This document shows positions 1 to 8,361 of a DNA stretch of 56,661 nt, one piece after another. Origin of the DNA: an uncultured Mycoplasmatota bacterium (GTDB lineage Bacteria > Bacillota_I > Bacilli_A > RF39 > UBA660); contig URUT01000004.1 of assembly GCA_900551105.1 (NCBI GenBank), positions 1-56,661 on the forward strand, in the 5' to 3' direction. Both the position numbers and the translations under genes were made by a program. The notes below the pieces were generated by a model. That model saw nothing but the letters and a program-made list of their open reading frames with translations. It did not search any database and was not told the DNA's origin. Every line of letters starts with the position of its first letter. The stretch's first letter is position 1.

Positions 1-65
1 ATAAAAAAGTGTATATAATGTTTTACACATTACACACACTAAAAATTATACAACCCTTAAATTCT

Positions 66-95
66 AAAAAGAGCAGTTTATTAATTGCTCTTTTT
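66..95. terminator. Bidirectional intrinsic terminator after the MATE-like gene
   Basis: A 10-bp perfect stem (AAAAAGAGCA / TGCTCTTTTT) with a 10-nt loop. Read on the minus strand it ends in a U-tract. It overlaps the last codons and stop of the minus-strand membrane-protein gene. Its A/T flanks would let it work in both directions. Confidence 0.75.
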
Positions 96-1247
96 GAATA
101 TTTCAAATTTTTTAGTTTGAATAAGTGAATAAATATATTTATAGGTGCCTGAAACTAATTGACCGATATATGTGCAAAAACCTGTTGGTAAAAATGAACA
201 TAATAATCTTAAAATTCTACAAGTTATATATGATATGTTGTGTTTTTGATTGTTATCTTTTATTTGTAAATAATTCCATTTGATTATAGCCGGTACATTT
301 AAAACCATGTCTATAATTTGGATTATAACTATTATTATATAAATTTTTAAGTCTGGCTTATAGAACCAATATAAACTGATATTCATCATTATAATAGATA
401 CCAAAAGAAGACCTAATAATTTGTATGCATCTTTTAGAGATTTTTTGTAATTAAAATTATCTTTAGAAATATCAATTTTGGATACAGTACTAATGCTGGA
501 TAACATATCCCATTGGGTGTCAGATGTTAAACTATCAAAATTTATAGCTGTTAAATATTTTGTTCCATAAGATACACTGTTTTGAATGCCAGTTAAATAA
601 ATAAGTAACATTCCAAAATTACCAATAATATTAAAGGACACATTTTTGATATTTTTTTTAAACATTAAATTTGGTTTAACAAGCTTTACATTTTTACAAT
701 AATAATAGGCGATTAGAATGGCGTCTATTAGGATAGTTAATATAACTGATAAACAGTTTTTAATTATTAATGACAGTATTACAATACAACTTAGATTTGT
801 TATATTAAAACATGTATTTATTTTGTTTGATAAATTGTTTTTATTTTCATAATAAAGTTTTTGCGATATAAGTTGCATTAAGAATCCGAAAAACATTATA
901 AATACTGAGTATATAGCATAATAATGATAGACGCTTGTTTCTAAATTAAAAAATAATAAATATTTATCAATATTAATAGTTAGTATAATAGTAATCAAAA
1001 GTACAAGGACAGTTCCAAAAAGCATATTGGAATATACAATGTTTTTAATACTACTTTTACTATCAGTTATGTTTGGACCTACAGAAAATATCTCAGTAAA
1101 AATCATATAAAAAAATTGTAAGGGGTAAGTTATTATTAAAACGTTAGATATTTCTTTATTAATTATTAAACCTAAAGCTATCCATATTATAATAGGACAT
1201 ATAGATGTTAGGAAAATGTCTAAACTTATTTGTAAGAGTCTTTTCAT
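81..1247 (-). CDS. Polytopic membrane protein, MATE/MOP-superfamily-like transporter
   Basis: The product is a 388-residue, very hydrophobic protein with about ten to twelve predicted membrane segments and short polar loops. This is the architecture of MATE/MOP exporters (drug or lipid-linked substrate efflux), which are usually somewhat longer (about 450 aa). The loop near residue 245 with SDTQWD, followed by a helix containing KIDI, resembles MATE-like proteins I associate with AT-rich gut Firmicutes; this is recalled family resemblance, not a search result. The start is supported by GAAAGGAT upstream of the ATG. It is monocistronic, divergent from the two-component operon, and closed by a terminator. 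The substrate cannot be inferred. A polysaccharide flippase is the main alternative. Confidence 0.55.
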   Translation of the reverse strand: MKRLLQISLDIFLTSICPIIIWIALGLIINKEISNVLIITYPLQFFYMIFTEIFSVGPNITDSKSSIKNIVYSNMLFGTVLVLLITIILTINIDKYLLFFNLETSVYHYYAIYSVFIMFFGFLMQLISQKLYYENKNNLSNKINTCFNITNLSCIVILSLIIKNCLSVILTILIDAILIAYYYCKNVKLVKPNLMFKKNIKNVSFNIIGNFGMLLIYLTGIQNSVSYGTKYLTAINFDSLTSDTQWDMLSSISTVSKIDISKDNFNYKKSLKDAYKLLGLLLVSIIMMNISLYWFYKPDLKIYIIIVIIQIIDMVLNVPAIIKWNYLQIKDNNQKHNISYITCRILRLLCSFLPTGFCTYIGQLVSGTYKYIYSLIQTKKFEIFKKSN

Positions 1248-1384
1248 ATAGTGTATCCTTTCAAAAATAATATTACTAGTATGATTATAATAAAGTGATA
1301 TGGCAAATGCAATGAATAAATATTACAAAAATGAAATATTTAATATTTTAATGTTGTGTTAAAATAGAGGTAGAGGGATGAGTT

Positions 1385-2062
1385 ATGGATAAAATTTTAA
1401 TAGCTGAAGATGATGAGAAGTTAAGAAATGAATTAGAGATATTTTTAAATAATAATGGGTATGAAACGACAAGTCTAAAAACGTTTGATGATACTTTAAA
1501 TGATATATTAAAGATAAATCCTAGATTGCTACTTTTAGATATTAATTTGCCAGGTGCTGATGGTGAATATATATGCAAGGAGTTAAGGAAAAAATCTAAT
1601 ATGCCAATTATTATAATTACTAGTAGAGATAATGAAATCGACGAGTTGTTAAGTATAAATAACGGTGCTGATCATTATGTTACGAAACCATTTAATATTC
1701 ATATTTTACTTGCTAAGATTCATTCGCTTTTAAGAAGAAGTAATATGATTAGTGGTAAAGTAGTAATTGATACTGGCGATTTTTTGTTTAATGTAGATAA
1801 AAGCACAATAGAGAAAGATGGAAATGTGTTAGAACTTACTAAAAATGAATTTAGAATATTAAAGATTTTGGTTCAAAATATAGATAAGATTGTTACTAGA
1901 GAAGAAATTATGGTTTGTTTGTGGGACAGTGACAGTTTTATAGGTGATAGTACGCTTACAGTTAATATGACTAGACTTAGAAATAAATTAGATGAAATAG
2001 GGCTAAATGGGCTTATAGAAACTAGAAGAGGTCAAGGTTATATTTTAAAAAGGAGAAAGTAA
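1385..2062 (+). CDS. OmpR/PhoB-family response regulator, BceR-like
   Basis: This is a 225-residue response regulator. The receiver domain spans about residues 1-117, with acidic pocket D9/D10, phospho-acceptor D52, T79 and K101 (TKPF). A winged-helix DNA-binding domain follows (about 128-223, ending RRGQGYIL). The gene is first in a four-gene set with a short histidine kinase and an ABC transporter whose permease has FtsX features, which is the BceRSAB arrangement. Such systems sense and remove cell-wall-active peptides (bacitracin, lantibiotics, defensins). The stop overlaps the kinase ATG by one base, so the two are translationally coupled. It probably activates the ABC genes through the inverted repeat at 3088-3101. 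Confidence 0.9.
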   Translation: MDKILIAEDDEKLRNELEIFLNNNGYETTSLKTFDDTLNDILKINPRLLLLDINLPGADGEYICKELRKKSNMPIIIITSRDNEIDELLSINNGADHYVTKPFNIHILLAKIHSLLRRSNMISGKVVIDTGDFLFNVDKSTIEKDGNVLELTKNEFRILKILVQNIDKIVTREEIMVCLWDSDSFIGDSTLTVNMTRLRNKLDEIGLNGLIETRRGQGYILKRRK

Positions 2063-3084
2063 TGATGAGTTTTTGGATGTTTCTAAAAAAAAAGATTGTA
2101 CAGATAGTTTTGTTAATGTTTGCAGTTGTTACAATTGAGATATTTTTAATGATATATTCATTTGATAGTTTTATTAAGATTTATATTCCAGTGATAATTT
2201 TTGGCTTGTATATGGCTGGGTTTATTTATGAGTATCAGATAAAGAAAAGATACTATGATGAATTACAAAAAACAATTGACGAACTTGATGAAAAGTATTT
2301 GATTACTGAGATTATGAAAACGCCAAATTTTATAGAGGGTAAAATTTTAAAAAATATTTTAGGACAAGTTGATAAATCTATGCATGAGCAGGTTAATAAA
2401 TATAAATATTTACAAGAAGATTATAAAGAGTTTATAGAACTATGGATTCATGAGGTTAAATTGCCACTTACTACTAGTAAAATGATTATTGAAAATAACA
2501 AAAATAAAGTTACTAGAAGTATAGAAGAAGAGTTAGATAGTATAGAAAATTATGTTGAGCAGGCTTTGTTTTATGCAAGAAGTAGTGCGGTAGAAAAAGA
2601 TTATTATATAAGAAAATGTAATTTAAAGGATATTGTTAATGAAAGTATTAAAAAAAATAAGACTAGTCTTATTGAAGAAAAAGTTGATATTAATATTCAT
2701 GATTTAGATAATGTAGTTAGTACAGATAGTAAATGGATAGTTTTTATTCTTGGTCAAATTATTCAAAATAGTGTTAAGTATAGAAATAAAAAATCATTAT
2801 TAAATATTGAAGTTTATAGTGAGCCTAAAAAAGATAATACAGTGCTTTATATAAAGGATAATGGGATTGGTATAAAAAAGGAAGAGATTTCTAGAGTATT
2901 TGATAAGGGATTTACGGGTACTAATGGAAGATTAGCTGGTAAAAAGTCAACTGGGATAGGTCTATATTTATGCAGAAATTTATGTGAGAAACTTGGAGTA
3001 TCAATAAATGTGAAATCTACTGATAGTGTAGGAACAGTGGTAAGTTTGGTCTTTCCAAACAGTAGTTTTGTGAGACTAAAATAA
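2062..3084 (+). CDS. Intramembrane-sensing sensor histidine kinase, BceS-like
   Basis: The kinase has 340 residues. It has two N-terminal membrane helices (about 12-32 and 38-56) with almost no extracellular loop, typical of intramembrane-sensing BceS kinases that detect flux through their partner transporter and not the drug directly. The phospho-acceptor is H130 in WIHEVKLP. The ATPase domain shows the N box around N236 (QNSVKY), a G1 box (DNGIGI) and a G2 box (STGIGLYL). It overlaps the response-regulator stop. The transporter genes follow after 94 nt carrying a candidate operator. Confidence 0.9.
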   Translation: MMSFWMFLKKKIVQIVLLMFAVVTIEIFLMIYSFDSFIKIYIPVIIFGLYMAGFIYEYQIKKRYYDELQKTIDELDEKYLITEIMKTPNFIEGKILKNILGQVDKSMHEQVNKYKYLQEDYKEFIELWIHEVKLPLTTSKMIIENNKNKVTRSIEEELDSIENYVEQALFYARSSAVEKDYYIRKCNLKDIVNESIKKNKTSLIEEKVDINIHDLDNVVSTDSKWIVFILGQIIQNSVKYRNKKSLLNIEVYSEPKKDNTVLYIKDNGIGIKKEEISRVFDKGFTGTNGRLAGKKSTGIGLYLCRNLCEKLGVSINVKSTDSVGTVVSLVFPNSSFVRLK

Positions 3085-3087
3085 TTG

Positions 3088-3101
3088 TTACAAAAGTGTA
3101 G
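3088..3101 (+). promoter_or_regulatory. Candidate BceR-type operator upstream of the ABC transporter genes
   Basis: TTACA-AAAG-TGTAG lies 78 nt before the BceA-like ATG. It matches the TNACA-N4-TGTAA inverted repeat known for BceR-type regulators with one mismatch. Its position just after the two-component genes is where the inducible transporter promoter normally lies. The promoter elements downstream (TTGTAA, TAATTA) are weak, as expected for an activated promoter. Confidence 0.5.
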
Positions 3102-3178
3102 ACTTATTGTAAGGTAAATTAGTGGCAGATAATTATAAAAACTACTATAATTAAGACGTGTTTGAAAGGAGTTTTTAT

Positions 3179-3946
3179 ATGGAAAATATATTGGAAGTAA
3201 AAAATGCATTAAAGTATTATGGTAATAAGTCTAATTTAACAAAAGCTATTGATAATGTAAGTTTCAGTGTACATAAAGGTGAATTTGTTGGAATAATGGG
3301 AGCTTCTGGTAGTGGGAAGACTACGCTTTTAAACTGCATTTCGACGATTGATAAGGTTACAACAGGGCATATTTTTATTAATGGTGAGGATATTACTGAA
3401 CTTAAGGGAAATGATTTAAATAAGTTTAGAAGGGAAGAACTTGGGTTTATATTTCAAGATTTTAATTTACTTGATACTTTAACTGCTTATGAAAATATAG
3501 CACTTGCTTTAACAATTCAAAAAGTAGATGCAAAAGAGATTGATAGAAGAGTAATGGAAACTGCTAAAAAGTTAGATATAGATAATATATTAAGTAAGTA
3601 TCCATATCAGTTATCTGGTGGTCAAAAACAAAGAGTAGCATCAGCTAGAGCAATTATAACTAATCCTAAGCTAGTGCTTGCTGATGAGCCAACTGGAGCA
3701 TTGGATTCAAAGTCTGCTAGACAACTGCTTGAAATTTTTAATACACTAAATCAAGAATTAGATGCAACAATTTTAATGGTTACACATGATGCGTTTACAG
3801 CTAGTTATGCTGATAGAATTATATTTATTAAAGATGGAAAGATTTTTAATGAATTATTAAAGGGTACCAATACTAGAAAAGAGTTCTTTGAGAAGATTAT
3901 TGAGGTTCAAACTCTTCTTGGAGGTGAACTAAATGATGTTATTTAA
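3179..3946 (+). CDS. ABC transporter ATP-binding subunit, BceA-like
   Basis: This is a 255-residue ABC ATPase of the MacB/LolD/BceA type. Walker A is GASGSGKTT (about residues 41-49), the Q-loop is IFQDFN, the signature LSGGQKQRVA, Walker B LVLADEPT, and the H-loop VTHD. I use the ATG at 3179, preceded by GAAAGGAG at good spacing, instead of an in-frame GTG at 3158 that lies upstream of the ribosome-binding site. It overlaps the permease gene by 14 bp. It energises removal of membrane- or lipid II-bound peptide antibiotics and, through flux sensing, signals to the kinase. Confidence 0.92.
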   Translation: MENILEVKNALKYYGNKSNLTKAIDNVSFSVHKGEFVGIMGASGSGKTTLLNCISTIDKVTTGHIFINGEDITELKGNDLNKFRREELGFIFQDFNLLDTLTAYENIALALTIQKVDAKEIDRRVMETAKKLDIDNILSKYPYQLSGGQKQRVASARAIITNPKLVLADEPTGALDSKSARQLLEIFNTLNQELDATILMVTHDAFTASYADRIIFIKDGKIFNELLKGTNTRKEFFEKIIEVQTLLGGELNDVI

Positions 3947-6023
3947 ATTATCTCTAAAAAACATGAAGAAATGTTTTAAAGATTATGCAATCTACTTCAT
4001 AACTTTAATACTGGGAGTAGCAATATTTTATATGTTTAATTCCCTAGATAGTCAAGAGGCGATGCTTGAGGTTTCAAGTTCAACTAAAGAAATGATAAAA
4101 CTAATGATTAATATGCTTGGGATGGTATCAGTCTTTATTGCAGTTATACTTGGACTGTTAATCGTATATGCTAATAGATTTTTAATAAATAGGCGAAAAA
4201 AAGAATTTGGGATATACATGACTCTTGGTATGGGAAAAAGAGATATTTCTAGAATACTATTATTTGAGACTATTTTTATAGGTATAATTTCTCTTATTAT
4301 AGGTTTAGTGCTTGGTGTTTTTGGTTCACAGTTAATGTCTATTTTGGTTGCAAAACTTTTTGAAGCAGACATGAGTAACTTTGAGTTTGTATTTTCAAAA
4401 GGAGCATGCATTAAAACATGTATTTATTTTGCAATAATGTATCTAGCAGTAGTATTTTTTAATTCATTTACTGTATCAAGATATAAGTTAATTAATTTAC
4501 TTAATAATGCAAAGAAAAACGAAAAAGTTAAAATGAAGAATCTAGTTGTTTGCACTTTAGTATTTTTATTATCTTGCTGTGGATTAGGATATGCGTACTA
4601 TATTGTAACAAAGAAGATTTTTAAATTAAATGGTCTAGATGAAACTACTTTGTTTATAGCTATAGCGGTTTTAATTGGGGTAATTACTACAATACTAATT
4701 TTTTGGTCAATTTCTGGCTTAGCGTTGAAGATAGTACAAGCTAAGAAAAATACGTATTTAAAAGGAACAAATATGTTTGTCCTTAGACAGTTACATAATA
4801 AAATAAATACAACAGTTATTAGTATGAGTGTAATTTGTTTAATGTTATTTATGACAATTACGGCTCTATCTTCTTCACTGGCATTAAAAAATTCATTGCA
4901 AAAAGATTTAGAAAAAATGGCACCGGTTGATATCAATTTGATGAAAACAGCAAATTTAGAGAATTACAGTGGTGGTGAAAATTATTATTCTATTACTGAA
5001 AAAGAAGATTCTAAAAAGCCAATTACTTATACTCTAAAAGAGAGTGGTTTTGATATAAATCTTTTTAAAGATGTCATTGAAGCGCCTATATATTCGTTAG
5101 ATAGTCTAACTTGGGAAAAAACGCTGGGAAGTACTGCTAGTGAAATTAGAAAGCAGTTTCCATTAATGAATTTAGAGACTTCTGAACATATAATGAAGAT
5201 CTCTGATTATAATAAAATTGCCAAGTTATATGGTCTTAAAGAATATACTTTAGAAGATAATGAATATTTAATAATTAGTAATTATGAAAGTATTGCCAAT
5301 ATTAGAAATATGGGGTTAAGCAGTGGGGCATTAATAAATATAAATGGTAAAGATTATAAACCTAAGTATAAAGAGTGTAAGGATGGTTTTATACAAATTT
5401 CAACTAGTCATACTAATGTAGGAATTATTTTGGTTCCTGATAATACTTTATTTAATGAAGGAGATCAAAAATTATGGTTTTTGGCAGCAAATTATAATAC
5501 TAAAGATAAGAATAGAAAAAAAGAAATTAATTTAATTTTTAGTGATAACTCAGATTATATGCAGAATTTGGGAGCATTTACTAATACACTTCGTAGTGAG
5601 ACTAAGATTGGAATTACAGAGTCTAGTGTAGGTTTATCAACAATTGTAGTATTTATTGCAATATATTTAGGTGTGATTTTTTTAATAGTAAGCTGTGCTG
5701 TACTTGCTTTAAAACAGTTAACAGAAAGTTCTGATAATAAGCAAAGATATATTATTTTAAGAAAAATTGGTTGTGATGAAAAGATGATAAATAGTGCGTT
5801 GTTTAAACAGATTGCGATATTCTTTATGCTTCCTTTGGTTCTTGCAATAATTCATTCTATATTTGGCATACAGTTTGCTCTATCAATATTTGATACGCTG
5901 GTTTCAAAGAAGCAATTAATTCCATCAGTTATAATGACGGTAATATTGATGGGGCTTATTTATGGATGCTATTTTTTAGCAACTTATATTGGTAGTAAGA
6001 ATATAATTAAAGATTATGATTAG
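3933..6023 (+). CDS. ABC transporter permease, BceB-like (FtsX family)
   Basis: The permease has 696 residues, with FtsX-type cores at both ends and about ten membrane segments. A roughly 200-residue polar extracellular domain sits between membrane segments 7 and 8. That large loop is the hallmark of BceB permeases and is where peptide antibiotics are recognised. A GGAGGTGA ribosome-binding site inside the ATPase gene precedes the ATG. The length fits BceB (about 650 aa). It forms the detoxification and sensing complex with the ATPase and the kinase. The specific peptide is unknown. The bacteriocin locus 3 kb downstream makes a self-protection role worth considering, but that is inference. 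Confidence 0.9.
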   Translation: MMLFKLSLKNMKKCFKDYAIYFITLILGVAIFYMFNSLDSQEAMLEVSSSTKEMIKLMINMLGMVSVFIAVILGLLIVYANRFLINRRKKEFGIYMTLGMGKRDISRILLFETIFIGIISLIIGLVLGVFGSQLMSILVAKLFEADMSNFEFVFSKGACIKTCIYFAIMYLAVVFFNSFTVSRYKLINLLNNAKKNEKVKMKNLVVCTLVFLLSCCGLGYAYYIVTKKIFKLNGLDETTLFIAIAVLIGVITTILIFWSISGLALKIVQAKKNTYLKGTNMFVLRQLHNKINTTVISMSVICLMLFMTITALSSSLALKNSLQKDLEKMAPVDINLMKTANLENYSGGENYYSITEKEDSKKPITYTLKESGFDINLFKDVIEAPIYSLDSLTWEKTLGSTASEIRKQFPLMNLETSEHIMKISDYNKIAKLYGLKEYTLEDNEYLIISNYESIANIRNMGLSSGALININGKDYKPKYKECKDGFIQISTSHTNVGIILVPDNTLFNEGDQKLWFLAANYNTKDKNRKKEINLIFSDNSDYMQNLGAFTNTLRSETKIGITESSVGLSTIVVFIAIYLGVIFLIVSCAVLALKQLTESSDNKQRYIILRKIGCDEKMINSALFKQIAIFFMLPLVLAIIHSIFGIQFALSIFDTLVSKKQLIPSVIMTVILMGLIYGCYFLATYIGSKNIIKDYD

Positions 6024-6056
6024 AAGGGTAATTGGTAATTTGCTATTACTCTTTTA
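6024..6056 (+). terminator. Terminator of the Bce-like operon
   Basis: The stem AAGGGTAAT / ATTACTCTT (one G-U pair) is followed by a TTTTATTTT tract directly after the permease stop. Confidence 0.65.
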
Positions 6057-6086
6057 TTTTAATAGACCGGGGATGATTAATAAAAT

Positions 6087-6428
6087 ATGGCAACTACTAA
6101 AGAATATAAAAATTTTATTTTAGAGCAGTTAGATACACTTAGTGATATAACTTATAAAAAGATGATGGGAGAGTACTTACTTTATTATAAGGGTGTATTA
6201 ATTGGAGGGATATATGATAATAGGTTACTTTTAAAAATTGTGAGTACTAATAAAAAATATAGATTAAAAGAATCTATACCTTATAGGGGAGCAAAGAAGA
6301 TGTATTTAGTCCATGACGTGGATAATAAAGAAATATTAAGAAGCATAGTATTTAGACACTTATATGGGATTAATAAACTAGTTAAATATAATAGTTTTTA
6401 TATAGTTGGTTGTCTATATTGTAGATAA
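6087..6428 (+). pseudogene. TfoX N-terminal-domain protein with a frameshifted C-terminus
   Basis: The first ~85 residues follow the TfoX/Sxy N-terminal domain (EYKNFILEQL, TYKKMMGEYLLYYKG, GGIYDNRLLLK, GAKKMYLV). This family is linked to competence regulation in Proteobacteria and is a small stand-alone protein of unknown role in Firmicutes. After VDNKEILRSIV the reading frame runs into an atypical basic and aromatic tail. Dropping one T of the TTT at 6351-6353 gives V-LDTYMGLIN and a stop at 6379-6381, the usual family ending (L..Y..L). That stop abuts the convergent GerMN stop at 6382 exactly. I therefore read this as a one-base insertion; the N-terminal domain could still fold. Confidence 0.6.
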
Positions 6429-7308
6429 CCTCTTTTTGAGTGTAATTGTCTTTTACTGAAAGATTTATGGTGTAGATGACACTTTCTATTAAGTTAGATT
6501 CATATAAATCATTAAATAGTTTTTTACTCATATTTAAAGATATAAAATTATTTTCTATTTCATAACTAATTTCTTTTGTGTCTTTTAGATAACTAATTAA
6601 ACTAGTTTCATAGACGTTTTTGCTTGCTAATTCTTCAATAATTATTTCTATTTTTTCTTTGTTTTCGTTATTAACCATGGTAAATGGGACATAGTAATAA
6701 TAGTCTTTAAACTTAGATAAGTAATAGATGGTGGTTTTCGTGCTACCTTTGATGTTTGTAACGTTATATTTTTGATTGATACCGTAGGAACGGTCTATTA
6801 TTGTCGGAATTTGTTTACCGCTTGGCATTTTATTTAAAATGTTTCCTTCTATGTAAATAGAAATTTTATTAATATTTTCTAGGCTGGTTAGGGTGTAGAC
6901 TAGAGAGCTAATTAGTTTATCTTCTTTTTCTTCATCTATTGTTAAGAATTGTTTTGAGAAATTTAGTTTTACTAGGTCGTTTTCAGTCTTTATTGAAAGC
7001 AACTTTGTGTTTTTGGGAATAATAGGAGCAAAGCCTTCTTTTAGTGTACTATTTTTAGATGAGTCTTCAGTAAGGTACTCGATTAGTTCGTATATTTGTT
7101 TTTCACTAGTTTTATTTACAGTTATAACAGATACTCTAGCGATATAGTTATTTTGATCTAGTAAATAGATAATACTAGTGTTACTTTCGTTTTTTGCGTT
7201 ATTAATAGATGTTTCTTCTTTTTTGGTTGGAAAAAGATAGACTATTAGAATTAAAATAATGCTTGAGATTATTAAAAATGATTTCTTTTTGATTATTCTT
7301 GTTAACAT
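6382..7308 (-). CDS. GerMN-domain sporulation/spore-germination protein
   Basis: This is a 308-residue protein with an N-terminal membrane anchor (about residues 8-26) and two tandem GerMN-like domains (about 65-170 and 195-305). Each carries the alternating beta pattern with phrases such as LVKLNFSKQF, SLVYTLTSL and SVIYTINLSV. GerM in Bacillus is a forespore or mother-cell envelope lipoprotein needed for sporulation and germination. Here a plain signal anchor with no lipobox is seen. The start at 7308 (MLTRIIKKK) has GAGGTG just upstream; an in-frame ATG at 7320 has no ribosome-binding site. Sporulation regulator gerE lies immediately upstream, which supports the role. Confidence 0.75.
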   Translation of the reverse strand: MLTRIIKKKSFLIISSIILILIVYLFPTKKEETSINNAKNESNTSIIYLLDQNNYIARVSVITVNKTSEKQIYELIEYLTEDSSKNSTLKEGFAPIIPKNTKLLSIKTENDLVKLNFSKQFLTIDEEKEDKLISSLVYTLTSLENINKISIYIEGNILNKMPSGKQIPTIIDRSYGINQKYNVTNIKGSTKTTIYYLSKFKDYYYYVPFTMVNNENKEKIEIIIEELASKNVYETSLISYLKDTKEISYEIENNFISLNMSKKLFNDLYESNLIESVIYTINLSVKDNYTQKEVIYNIDNQLYKNYYI

Positions 7309-7341
7309 TAAGCACCTCATTAAAATATATTCTTTAAAATG

Positions 7342-7366
7342 AAAAAAAGTCGTATAAAACGACTTA
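7342..7366 (-). terminator. Terminator of gerE
   Basis: On the minus strand AAGTCG, a 7-nt loop, CGACTT and then a T-rich run. It overlaps the gerE stop codon. It separates gerE from the GerMN gene, so that gene probably has its own promoter. Confidence 0.8.
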
Positions 7367-7570
7367 AATACTTAATTCTCCTAGTTTTAGTAACTCTACT
7401 ATGGCGCCTGAACGACCTTTGACGTTAAGTTTTTGCATTGCATTAGAAATATGATTGCGTACTGTTTTTTCACTGATTTTTAGAATGATACTTATTTCTT
7501 TAGTGCTTTTATTTTGAATAAGTAATTCAAATACTTCTTTTTCACGAGTGGTTAATATTTTTTTGACCAT
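7364..7570 (-). CDS. gerE: Spore-coat transcription factor GerE (LuxR-type HTH)
   Basis: A stand-alone LuxR/GerE helix-turn-helix of 68 residues. The body TTREKEVFELL, SEKTVRNHISNAMQKL and VKGRS, ending VELLKLGEL, closely matches Bacillus GerE (74 aa), which lacks any receiver domain and controls late mother-cell coat genes. GTGAGGG precedes the ATG at 7570. A longer in-frame ATG at 7597 adds nine residues and resembles the Bacillus length but has no visible ribosome-binding site, so the exact start is uncertain. It sits between spoIIIAH and a GerMN gene on the same strand, a sporulation cluster. Confidence 0.9.
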   Translation of the reverse strand: MVKKILTTREKEVFELLIQNKSTKEISIILKISEKTVRNHISNAMQKLNVKGRSGAIVELLKLGELSI

Positions 7571-7635
7571 GATTTCCCTCACTTTCAAATCTTCCATAGT
7601 ATTTTATGTAAGATAAGAGAGTAAGGTTACGCTAG

Positions 7636-8130
7636 TTATTGGTATTTGACAGTGATATATTTTTTTTCGCTAAATTCTTTTTGTATAGTTCTCATGATTT
7701 GGTTGGCTTTTTCTGGTGAACTATCTTTTGCAGCAACTGTAACATTTATTTGGTCATTTTTAATTTTAATAAAGCTTTTGATTTTATGTTCTTTTAAAAC
7801 TAATTCTTCTAGAGCTGCTTCTTTACCTTTATTTAAATTAATTAGTAGAAGTTTATTGTAGGCATTGCTTTTATCTTCAGCGCTTACTGATTTGTCTTGA
7901 AGAGTTTCTTCTAGCTTACTAATTTCTGATAAGGTTTCTTCATCGTTTTCAATTCTTAGGGATGCTAGAGAGTCTTCGCTATTGATTGAGACTTTACTTT
8001 CTTCGCTGTTTGTTTCTGAAGATTTGAGTAAGTTTGACAAAGTTTCATTTGGAAGTGCTACATAATAGACTGTTAATACCAAAATAATACTAAATAAAGT
8101 TAAGAACCATAGTTTTTGTTTATTTATCAT
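7636..8130 (-). CDS. spoIIIAH: Stage III sporulation protein AH (SpoIIIAH)
   Basis: This is a 164-residue protein with an N-terminal membrane helix (MINKQKLWFLTLFSIILVL, typical of SpoIIIAH), a charged coiled-coil middle (about residues 60-115) and a C-terminal ring-building YscJ/FliF-like fold (about 115-164). In sporulation SpoIIIAH in the mother-cell membrane binds SpoIIQ in the forespore membrane and forms the feeding channel. The start ATG has GGAGGAAACT upstream; the longer GTG reading starts inside that ribosome-binding site. Normally it is last in the spoIIIA operon; here it stands without spoIIIAA-AG in the window. An 18-codon ORF lies 47 nt upstream on the same strand. Confidence 0.88.
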   Translation of the reverse strand: MINKQKLWFLTLFSIILVLTVYYVALPNETLSNLLKSSETNSEESKVSINSEDSLASLRIENDEETLSEISKLEETLQDKSVSAEDKSNAYNKLLLINLNKGKEAALEELVLKEHKIKSFIKIKNDQINVTVAAKDSSPEKANQIMRTIQKEFSEKKYITVKYQ

Positions 8131-8176
8131 AGTTTCCTCCACTAGTAAATTATATTACTTTGATTTATTAATATAC

Positions 8177-8233
8177 CTAAATCATGAAAGTAAATATATG
8201 AAATAACATTCTTCTTAGTATTCTAAAAAACAT
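8177..8233 (-). CDS. 18-residue cationic hydrophobic micro-ORF
   Basis: MFFRILRRMLFHIFTFMI follows a full AAAGGAGG ribosome-binding site at 5-nt spacing, so translation is likely. The peptide is amphipathic and basic (three Arg, one His) with no double-glycine leader. It lies 38 nt downstream (minus strand) of one arm of the 41-bp inverted repeat whose other arm precedes the bacteriocin exporter. It could be a leader peptide for spoIIIAH, a small signalling or membrane-active peptide, or coincidence. I do not recognise it. Confidence 0.45.
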   Translation of the reverse strand: MFFRILRRMLFHIFTFMI

Positions 8234-8270
8234 ATTAACCTCCTTTGTTAATTGCTCATTAGAGATTTCT

Positions 8271-8311
8271 CTCTATTAGTTATTGTTGTAAAGAAAGTAG
8301 TTATTTCCTTT
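8271..8311 (+). repeat. Left arm of a 41-bp inverted repeat
   Basis: This arm matches the reverse complement of 9098-9138 at 38 of 41 positions, with 28 consecutive identities from CTCTATTAGTTATTG onward. Within it the octamer TAGTTATT occurs twice (8277-8284 and 8298-8305) at exactly 21-bp spacing, two helical turns. Together the arms bracket one gene (8362-9048). Confidence 0.85.
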
Positions 8312-8361
8312 TTTTATTTTCATTTTTCTTTTTGTTTGGTAAAATTATTCTAGGTGGTATT

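Noticed and set aside
2847..3209. Minus-strand 120-codon ORF over the kinase end
   Set aside because: Antisense shadow of the histidine kinase catalytic domain; it also crosses the BceA-like ribosome-binding site.
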